DNA of 55,850 nt, taken from positions 1 through 55,850 of the forward strand of contig DAOUBP010000093.1 in NCBI GenBank assembly GCA_034432655.1. The letters run 5' to 3'. The position numbers and the translations under genes were made by a program. The DNA comes from DAOUBP01 sp034432655 (GTDB taxonomy: Bacteria > Chloroflexota > Anaerolineae > CG2-30-64-16). Shown piece after piece: positions 31,989 through 40,300 of this stretch (positions within the stretch are counted from its first letter, which is position 1; each line of letters starts with the position of its first letter). The notes under the pieces were generated by a model. It ran no database searches. It worked only from the letters and a program-made list of their open reading frames with translations, and had not been told where the DNA came from.

Positions 31989-34900
31989 TCACGCCGCCCC
32001 TCGCCGAACGCGATAGATGACCACGTCTGCGTTGCGATAAGCGACCTCCAGCTCCCCCAGCTCAACCATCCGGTCGAACTTGGCCAGGCTCTCAGGGCTG
32101 AACAAGATGCGTTCCAGCCGGCCGACGTAAACATAGCCGACCCGCAGCTGATGCAATAGCTCGCGGGCGCGTCCGATGTCGGTAGTACGAAAGAACTCCT
32201 GCCCCTGTCCGGTGCGCAGGCCGACCTGGTCACCTGGGCGCTGTTCGTACTGATGTTGGCCGGCGAAGGTAGGGAGGCCGGTCAGGCTGGCTACGCGCAG
32301 GCCGCCCGCGCGATAGTAGTCGTAGCCGACGTACTGGCCCGCCACTTCATACCCCCCGGCCGGCGCCTCGGCCACCACCGGGGTGCCGCGGACGTTCGCC
32401 CACAGCCAACGGATGGCGTCAAGCTCCGGGCGCAGGTTGATCACATACTCAGCGCTCGGCCAGGTGTAGCGGCCCACCGTCATATACGCCGTGCCATCAA
32501 GAGTGCCGATGGCCGGCCTTTCCCCCGGGAAACGGTCGTCCACCCGGGCCGGCACGCCGACGGCCAGGAAGACCAAACCTCCGGCCAGCAACACGGTCGC
32601 TACCGCTTTCCAGAGCAAACCGATCCAGACAGGCGCCCTGGCCAGAGCCATCCAACACTCCCGCAGCATCAGGCCCCCGGCCAACGAAAGGAACAGCCAG
32701 GCGGGTATCGAGAACTTAAACAACGTGTTCATCCGGTACCATTCCCCGCCTTCCAGGAAATCACGTAGATAGACCAGCTCGATCCCGCCCACCACCCCCA
32801 GCCCCAAGACCAGGAGCAGCGCAGCAAAAGTCTTGCCGGCCGGGGCGCGGCGCCGGAGGATCAACGGCGCCGCCAGGCAGATCGGCAGGGCCGCCAACGC
32901 GGCTGTAGGCCGGCCCGCAGCCGCCAGCAGCGCCAAAACGGCGACCACCCCCAGCAGTCCCGCCAGCCACGGCCGGCCAATCCGCCGGGGCCCATCGCCG
33001 GACGCCGCACCGGACGTCCCGCCTGCCGTCGCATCGGGCGCCGCAGCTTGAAGCGGAAGGCCCCCTGTAGGCTGCGGTTCGCCCTGCGGCTCACCCTCCG
33101 CGCTGCAGCAAGCCTCGGCCTCCGCACCCGTTGCTTCATCGGACGCCGCAGCTTGAAGCGGAAGGCCCCCTGTGGGCTGCGGTTCGCCCTGCGGCTCACC
33201 CTCCACCCCTGGGCAAGCCTTGGCGTCGGCCCGGCCTTCTCGCCACCAGGTGACTGCCAGGTAACTCAGCGCCACCACTAGAAAAAACCCCCAGATGGTG
33301 AGCCAGTCGCCCAATGGGCTGGCCTCACGCGTCCAGGCCAGGAAACGGCCGACCAATGAGCCACCGCTGCTGCCGACCTGAGCCTGATAATGCGCGTAGA
33401 ACGGCCAATAGGAGACCACCGCTACGACCACGGTCGCCAGCGCCAACGGTAGCGCGACCACCAGCTTGCGCCATCCCTCCCGCCAGCCGGCAACCAGCAA
33501 CACGGCAACCACCAGCAGCGCATAAGTGGGCAGGTCCCAGGTGTTCATCGCGCCCAGCGCGCCGAGGAAGAGGGCGAGAGGGAGAAGGGGAGAGAGGGAG
33601 GCGCGGAGACGCGGAGAGGCAAAAAGGGCGAGATGTGGAAATAAGGAGGCGCGGAGACGCGGGGATGTGGAAGGGGAAAGGAGCGAAGAGCATAGGCCCT
33701 CCCGTCCCTTGACCTCTGCCGCCTGACCTCCGACCTCTGCCCCCTGACCTGCGACCCCTGTCTCCGGGCCGCTGACCTCTGCCGCCTGACCTCCGACCTC
33801 TGACCCCTGATCTCTGACCCCTGCCGCCTGGCCCCTGGTTAACATCCAGTTCAGCGCCAGGCCTACCACCAACATCCCGAAAGGCATGGCAATCAGATGC
33901 GGATGCAAATCGGCGAAAGTGAAGGTCCACAAAGGAAACTCGTTGATGGTGTAGGGGATCACCCGGCTGGCGGCCCAGTAGTCATAGGTCGGGAGCGGTG
34001 CATCGCGGAGGACGGCGAGATAGACTTTCCCCAACCATTTGAGCCCGCTCAGGTTGCCCATCAACAGAGCCATCACGACCGAAAGCAGGGCTGTCACCCA
34101 GGCCGATGGGTGCCGGCCATCTGAAACGCTAGCGGCCGTCTGTGCTGAAAATGCGTCCTCTGGCAGTGGCGGCTTCAGTCGTCTCGGCTGTGCCGACCGG
34201 CCAAAGCCGCTGCTACGAAGGGCATCATCCCCCCTGCCCTCGTCCTGTCCCTTGCCGGGCGCCGCCAGGCTGTAGGCCACGCTGAAAACGCCCAGCGCTG
34301 TCAGGGCGAACAGCCCCGGCACTGCCAGGTTAAACGCCACCTCCGAGTAGATGCCGGTCAACTTGATCGGCAGGCTGACCAGATAAAGTCCGTAGTAATA
34401 GTAGTTGATGATCCCGCCGGCGAAATAGGGATCGTAGGGCGGGAAGAACGGACTGCGCAGGATGGCGTTGAGGAAGGCGAACTCCATGAATTTCTCGCCC
34501 CCGTTCCACGGCTGCCACAGGTCGGGATTCAGCAGCCGCACGCCCACGAAGGCCACAAAAGCACCCGCGAACAGAGCCTCCTGCCCCAACAACAACCTGC
34601 GGCGAGCACGCCAGAACCAGACCAGGCGCCGCCGCTGGAGCCAGGCCGCAGTCAAGCCGGCAAGAGCCAGCACGGCCACCACAGCACCCAGCGGCCCCAA
34701 ACGGTTCTGCCATGCGCCCAGGCTCACGCCCAGCCAGTGGGCCCAGCCGACCAGCAGCCAGCCGGCCGCGCGCGCCAGACCGTAGCCGCGATCGCGCAAC
34801 CCGCCCAGCAAAGGGAACAGCAACGGCCAGGCCAGCCAGCCGAACAGGCTGAGCACCAGCCACCACAACGCCACTGCCAGCGGGGCCGAGCGACTGGCGA

Positions 34901-37310
34901 GGCCGTTCCACCGGAAGTCGAACACCACGGGCAGCGTGTCCACCGGCTGTGGCAGGGTCAGCGGCGCGTCAGGTGCCGGGGCCTGGGGGATGATGCGCGC
35001 CAGCCCCGGTGTACGGCCGGGAGCAGCGGGACCGAAACTGCGGATATCCAGATGATCTCCTGGATGCGAAGCTGCAGCCGATTGCACCCGTAGCCCAGAG
35101 AAACCGGCCGAAACTTCTATTCCAGTTCGTTTTCCCTCGCCCTCTGCCAGATACCGCGCCAACCGGGCCCGCAATAACGCGGCTGACAGCCGGCCGGCGT
35201 TCTCGAGGACCAGCACGCGCGGATGGTCGTAAACATAGAAGCTCTCGTCCGCGTTGTCGTCGCGCACCACCAGGTTGCCCAACCGGGGATATGCCGTGAA
35301 CTCGGCCACCGGCCGGTAGCCCAGGCCGCCGGCGAACAGCAAGCGATAATACTGGCTGCTCATGGGATAACGCGCCCAAAGCCGCTGCATCGGCGCAGCC
35401 AGGCGGTCACTGGCCAGCACAATGTAATCGGCCGTGCTCAGCTCGGCCACCAGCACGTCCAGCTTCTCCGGCGTGTCGGGGTCCCATAGCGGCAGCTCTA
35501 CGCGCACATAGTCCCGTCGCGGTGGACGCACCCCCGGCAAATCGTCCAGCGAAAGCGGCAGCGCATCGTCCCAGTGCTCGCTCAGCAGCTTGCTGCCCTC
35601 CGGGATGTTCTGGTAGATCCAGCGCGAGGCCTGGATCCAGGGGTGTTCCTGCCGGTAGACACCCATGAAGGCCAGCGCCCAGACAACCGTGAAGCCTAAC
35701 GTTATGACAACACTAAGCGTCCAAACCGCCCTGCCCCGGCCCCCCCACCGCTGAGCGGACACCCGGTAGCTGGCGAACAGCGCTCCCGTCGCGAAAACGA
35801 TCAGGAAAGGCAGCAGCGGCGCCATGTAGCGCAGGAACTTGGCGTGAAATACGCCGGTGACGGCAAAATACGGCAGCGCCCACGCCAGCATCACCGTCAA
35901 GGCCGGTGTGGCCCGGCGTCGGCCAAACTGCACGCTCGCCCAGACCAACCCGGCCCAGGCCGCCACGCCCAACGGCCACCCAAGCCCCCATTGGCTGAGC
36001 TGCTGGATGAAGTAGAGATAGGGCAACGTGCCGATGTATTGCCGCGTGTAGGGGGCATCCATGACGCCACTGACCATCGCGTTCTGGGCTGCGATCTGCC
36101 GCGCGTAGGCGGGGAGCTCGATCAGCGCAAAGGGGTTAGTGAGGGCAAAAACCAACCCTGCGGCCGCCCCGGCTGCGGCCAGCCGTCCCAGGATGACCGC
36201 CAGCTGCCGGCGGCGGCCAGCGACCGGCAAGCCGTAGAAGGCAGCGGCGGACAGCGGCAAAGCCAGCAAGACCGCGCTGAACTTGGACCCAACGGCCAGC
36301 CCGGCCATCGCGCCGGCCAAAAGCCAGAGGTGCCAGGGATAGGGCGTGCTGTGTACTGTGTACTGCGTACTGTGTACTGTGTACTGCGTACTGTGTACTG
36401 CGTGCTGCGTAATACGTGATTCGCCATTCGCTGATTCGCCGATTCGCCGATTCGCTGATTCACCCTTCTCACCGGGCGCAGCGTCAACGGCAACGCGCGC
36501 GGCCAACGCCACCGTGGCAGTCACGAAGAAAGTCAGCAAGGCATCCACGGTCGCAAAATGGCTCAGCTGGATCGGCAGCACGGCAAACGCATAAGCAGCC
36601 GCGGCGAAAAAAGGGAGCGTCACCGCCACCCGGCTCCCTCTTCTGGCCGCCGGAAGCGCTGCGGCGCTCAGGAGAGGGGAAGTATCGCGACGCAACGCGT
36701 CTCCCCCTTCTCCTGGCGGCCCGCTGACCGTCGCCGGAAGAGGGGGCCCCGGGGGATGCGGTCCCACCACCCGCCGCGCCAACCCATACACCAACACCAA
36801 CGTCCCCAGATCCGCCAGCGCAGAGAGGACGCGGCCCACCAGCGGCAGATATCGGTAGCTCGCCAGGTGCCGGCCCACGGTATGAACCGGCTGCAGCCAC
36901 GCGGGGAAAGCCAGGGTTGTCTCGCCAAACCAGTTAGCGATCCGTTGCGCCGTGTGCGCTGTGGCCACCAGGAGATACAACGGGAAATGGCCGTAAGCGT
37001 AGTTGCGCGGCTGGCCGGCCAGGGTATCGTCCTTGTTGGCCGGAGAATCGGCCGGCGGCCAGCGCAAAGGGTTGATGGTAGAACGCGCCGGGTCCAACGC
37101 GATTGTAAGGCTGCCGGGCCAGGCGATGGTATCAGCCACCCACACGATGAAGCGCTCGTCGGGATGCACATGCTGAAACTGGTCCCAGTTGACATCGTAC
37201 AGCCGCAACGCTGCACCGGCCAGGACCACCAAAGCAACGGTCACATAGCGCAGCAGGGCGTCGCGCCAGGGCCGCCTTGCTCGCCCGATCCCTTCACCGG
37301 CCGGCCTCAC
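31989..37310 (-). CDS. Giant membrane protein: GT-C glycosyltransferase-like region fused to DUF2298 (YYY) domain
   Basis: A 1773-residue polytopic protein. Residues about 1-620 look like a protein-mannosyltransferase/ArnT-type GT-C enzyme, with NWDQFQHVHPDERF near residue 30 as the probable acidic catalytic loop after TM1. A soluble stretch (about 620-800) follows, then a DUF2298 domain (about 830-1773) with the eponymous INYYYYGLYL near 967. GTG start at 37310 with GGAGGG upstream, 28 nt after the paralogue. The reading frame carries tandem repeat insertions at about residues 283-321 (7- and 8-bp units), 1157-1199 (eighteen 7-bp units) and a 105-bp repeat near 1365-1426. They probably form extramembrane loops. 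Last gene of the glycan operon. Confidence 0.85.
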   Translation of the reverse strand: MRPAGEGIGRARRPWRDALLRYVTVALVVLAGAALRLYDVNWDQFQHVHPDERFIVWVADTIAWPGSLTIALDPARSTINPLRWPPADSPANKDDTLAGQPRNYAYGHFPLYLLVATAHTAQRIANWFGETTLAFPAWLQPVHTVGRHLASYRYLPLVGRVLSALADLGTLVLVYGLARRVVGPHPPGPPLPATVSGPPGEGGDALRRDTSPLLSAAALPAARRGSRVAVTLPFFAAAAYAFAVLPIQLSHFATVDALLTFFVTATVALAARVAVDAAPGEKGESANRRIGESANGESRITQHAVHSTQYTVHSTQYTVHSTPYPWHLWLLAGAMAGLAVGSKFSAVLLALPLSAAAFYGLPVAGRRRQLAVILGRLAAAGAAAGLVFALTNPFALIELPAYARQIAAQNAMVSGVMDAPYTRQYIGTLPYLYFIQQLSQWGLGWPLGVAAWAGLVWASVQFGRRRATPALTVMLAWALPYFAVTGVFHAKFLRYMAPLLPFLIVFATGALFASYRVSAQRWGGRGRAVWTLSVVITLGFTVVWALAFMGVYRQEHPWIQASRWIYQNIPEGSKLLSEHWDDALPLSLDDLPGVRPPRRDYVRVELPLWDPDTPEKLDVLVAELSTADYIVLASDRLAAPMQRLWARYPMSSQYYRLLFAGGLGYRPVAEFTAYPRLGNLVVRDDNADESFYVYDHPRVLVLENAGRLSAALLRARLARYLAEGEGKRTGIEVSAGFSGLRVQSAAASHPGDHLDIRSFGPAAPGRTPGLARIIPQAPAPDAPLTLPQPVDTLPVVFDFRWNGLASRSAPLAVALWWLVLSLFGWLAWPLLFPLLGGLRDRGYGLARAAGWLLVGWAHWLGVSLGAWQNRLGPLGAVVAVLALAGLTAAWLQRRRLVWFWRARRRLLLGQEALFAGAFVAFVGVRLLNPDLWQPWNGGEKFMEFAFLNAILRSPFFPPYDPYFAGGIINYYYYGLYLVSLPIKLTGIYSEVAFNLAVPGLFALTALGVFSVAYSLAAPGKGQDEGRGDDALRSSGFGRSAQPRRLKPPLPEDAFSAQTAASVSDGRHPSAWVTALLSVVMALLMGNLSGLKWLGKVYLAVLRDAPLPTYDYWAASRVIPYTINEFPLWTFTFADLHPHLIAMPFGMLVVGLALNWMLTRGQAAGVRDQGSEVGGQAAEVSGPETGVAGQGAEVGGQAAEVKGREGLCSSLLSPSTSPRLRASLFPHLALFASPRLRASLSPLLPLALFLGALGAMNTWDLPTYALLVVAVLLVAGWREGWRKLVVALPLALATVVVAVVSYWPFYAHYQAQVGSSGGSLVGRFLAWTREASPLGDWLTIWGFFLVVALSYLAVTWWREGRADAKACPGVEGEPQGEPQPTGGLPLQAAASDEATGAEAEACCSAEGEPQGEPQPTGGLPLQAAAPDATAGGTSGAASGDGPRRIGRPWLAGLLGVVAVLALLAAAGRPTAALAALPICLAAPLILRRRAPAGKTFAALLLVLGLGVVGGIELVYLRDFLEGGEWYRMNTLFKFSIPAWLFLSLAGGLMLRECWMALARAPVWIGLLWKAVATVLLAGGLVFLAVGVPARVDDRFPGERPAIGTLDGTAYMTVGRYTWPSAEYVINLRPELDAIRWLWANVRGTPVVAEAPAGGYEVAGQYVGYDYYRAGGLRVASLTGLPTFAGQHQYEQRPGDQVGLRTGQGQEFFRTTDIGRARELLHQLRVGYVYVGRLERILFSPESLAKFDRMVELGELEVAYRNADVVIYRVRRGAA
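33031..33215 (-). repeat. 105-bp in-frame tandem repeat
   Basis: A segment around CCGCAGCTTG (33041) recurs at 33146, an offset of exactly 105 bp (35 codons). Near identity extends over about 75-80 bp of each copy. It encodes the repeated peptide EGEPQGEPQPTGGLPLQAAA in the DUF2298 domain. Confidence 0.8.
33713..33838 (-). repeat. Heptanucleotide tandem array inside the DUF2298 gene
   Basis: Eighteen consecutive 7-bp units of the CCYCTGA/CGCCTGA type (plus strand), 126 bp in all, so the reading frame is kept. Encodes seven-residue repeats such as GQAAEVS, DQGSEVG and GQGAEVG. Confidence 0.85.
36347..36462 (-). repeat. Heptamer-to-octamer tandem array inside the GT-C region
   Basis: Twelve 7-bp units (36347-36430), mostly TACTGTG or TACTGCG drifting to TGATTCG, followed by four 8-bp units of the CCGATTCG type (36431-36462). 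It encodes repeated HSTQYTV and GESANRR peptides. Confidence 0.85.
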
Positions 37311-37338
37311 CTGTCACCCTCCCGTGCCACGAAACACT

Positions 37339-40300
37339 TCACGATTGCGGCGACTCAAACAACGCCGGCGTAGGCAGGGGCGAAGCCGCCTCGGTGGGGG
37401 TGGGCACGGGCTGCGGGCCGATGGTGGTGGTAATGACCGGCAGCACCCGCATGCCCCGCCCCACCACCTCATAGATGGTCACCGACCCCTTCTGGTAGAC
37501 CGGCGCCAGGTAGCCCTGGCCGACCAGTGTCTCGAACTTCGCCAGCCCGGCCGGCTGATAGTACGCCCGCTCCAGCTCACCGATGATGATGTAGCTGACG
37601 TTGTAGGTGTCTAACAGATGCTGTGCGCGCGGCAGGTCCAGGGTGTTGTAGATCTCCTCCACGTGCCGCACGCGGCGCTCCACCACCGCCGGCACCACAG
37701 AACGCTGCTGACGTTGATGCCAGTTCCAGCCCTGCACGGTCGGCAGGCCGGTGTAGATGCTGAAGCGGCTGCCCCAGCGATATTCCAGGATCTGCGCCTC
37801 CAGGATTACCGGCGAGCCCTGAAGGTTCTGCAACAACCACAGCATGGCTTCCCGGTCATCAGCCAGGCGCACATCGCGGCCGTTTTCGAAGTGGAGCGCT
37901 TTTTCCATGTAAGCCATGCCGTCCAGGCCGCGCGGCGACGCCTCGGCCGAGAAGCGATCGCGTATCTTGGCGCGCGCGGCAAAGGGGGGATAGAGCAGCG
38001 TGCCCAGGAACAAGACCACCGTCAAGCCCACTGCCAACCGCCGTGGCTCAGGCCGCCAGCGCAAAGCCCGTGGGACCCATGTCGCCAGGCCGAAGGCCGT
38101 GCTGACCCCGAACAAAGTCCACGCCTGCATGTAGAACTTGAACACCGTGTTCATGCGGCCGATGTCGTCCTTCAGCCGGACCACCTCGACCCCCATGGTG
38201 ATCGCCAGGGCCAACGCCAGCAGAAGCAGCCCCAGGCGCCGCGCTGGCGGCAGATCACGCCCCAGCGCCAACAGCACCGCCAGCAGGAACAGCGGCACAG
38301 CGATCAGCCAGATGCGGGCCTTGAGGAGATAGCCGGCCGCGATCAACGCCAGGGCCACCACCACAATTGAAGGCGCCAGGTCCTGAAGCCAGGCCGGGAT
38401 CTGGCGGTCCCGCACCTGGGCAACCAGCTCGGCCACCAGAAAGATCACGGCCAGGGCCAGGAAGAACCCCCAGACGGTCAGATAGTCGGGCAGTGCCGTC
38501 TTGACATCCTGCCACATCTGTAGCCCGCTGTATGCGGTGGCGTAGTAGCGGGTGTAAGGATAGAACGTGAGGGCCGCCACCAGGAAGACCACGACGATAC
38601 GCCAGACGACCGCGACCAGCGCCCGAAAACCGAAGGCGATCACCTGCGCCAGGTCAGCGTTGCCCAGGCGCATCTCCGCAGCCATCCGGCTGCGCCGCGC
38701 TCCCTCCAGCACCGTCACACCGGCCAGAACTGCCAGCAGGAACGTCGGGAAGTCCCATGTGTTGGTGGCGCGCAGCGCGCCGATGACAAAACCGGCCAGC
38801 AACAACGGCAGCAGCTCCGGTAGAGAGATGCACCAGGGGCTGGGTTCAGAATCGGGGATCGGGAAATGACGATCGGCGCTTCCGCCAGAATCCCTGATAT
38901 CTGGAGCCCAATCTCCATGCCGCACCAGCGCGACCGCAGCCGCCAGCGCCAACAGCGTCAACGGCAGTGCGATCATGTGCGCGTGAAGATCGGCGTAGGT
39001 GAAGGTGAAGAAGGGGAACTCGTTGATCGTGTCCGGGATCACCCGCGACGCATTCCAAAACCACCAGTCGTTTGGGAAATCCAGCCGTGCCTGTCCGGTC
39101 ACCACTGCGACAAGGCCGCCGATGGCCGCCACCACCTTGGCCAGGCCCCCCTCGCCGACGGCGACCGGCGCACGCTGTGCCAGCTGATCGAGCAACAGCT
39201 TGACATTCCCGAGGTTGCCGATAACGGTCACGAAGAAAACCCCGGCCAGCCCCGCCAGCAGCGAGCCGATCCGCATGCCGTGATACGGGCCCTCCTCGCC
39301 CGGAAACTCGGTCGCCCGGTCGCCGTCGGCCAGGTTGAACGCCACTGAAAAAGCGGCCAGCCCGGTCAGCGCGAAGAGGGTGGGCACGGCCAGGTTATAG
39401 GCCACCCACGGCACGATGCCGATCAGCTTGATCAGGGTGCCGACGATGACGAAGCCGAAGTAGTAGTAGTTCATATACCCGCCTGCGTGCCACGGATCGT
39501 AAGGCGGGAAGGTGGTGGAGCGGATCACCGCGTTGAGGTATGCGAAGTCCATCGGCTTCTCGCCGCCGCGGGCCGGATGCCACAAATCCGGATTGCCGAT
39601 GCGGATCAACAGGAACAGGCCGAACAGGACCAGGAAGATGGCCTCCTCGGTCAGCAGCAGGTTCCTGCGCTCGCGCACGAACGCCAGAATCGCGTGCCGT
39701 CGGCGCCAACCCAGCGCGGCCGAGATCCCGATCATCAAGCCCAGGCAAAACGCGATCCACCAACGGGTGTAGGGCACGTGTAGAGACGTTATATGTAACG
39801 TCTCTACAAGGCCCGGCCCGAACCAGCTCAACCACGCCAGCAACAGGGCACCCAGCACCTTGCTGACCCCGTATCCACGATCGCCCAGGCCCCGCAGCAC
39901 GACGAAGGTGATGGGGAACGCGCTGAGGCCCAACAGGAAGAGCAATGCCAGCCAGGCCAGCACGGCCAGGACCTGCGATCGGTTGACCCCCGCGTCCAGG
40001 TTGAAGATCTCCGACCACGTACCACCGGCCCGCTGCCGCGCCGCCTGGTCAGGGGTCAGGTAGAGGGCAGTGGGAGCCTGGCTGACCTGTTTGGGCCACA
40101 TCATGATGACCTGTTCCAGGTCAATCTTGTCAAAATAGCTGCGGGCCAGCGCCTCGCTGTAGGCCGGGGTCTTGCGATAGATGCGCACCTCCGGGTGATC
40201 GTAGACGCTGAACGCCTCCTCGGCCCAGGTATCATCGAACTGAATGCCGAAGATGGTGGGAAAAGATGTGAAGCGCGCAGCCAGCTCAAACCCCAGCTTC

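Noticed and set aside
38841..38900. A further heptamer array in the 1619-codon gene
   Set aside because: AATCGGG/GATCGGG-like units appear, but only two or three fit before the register is lost.
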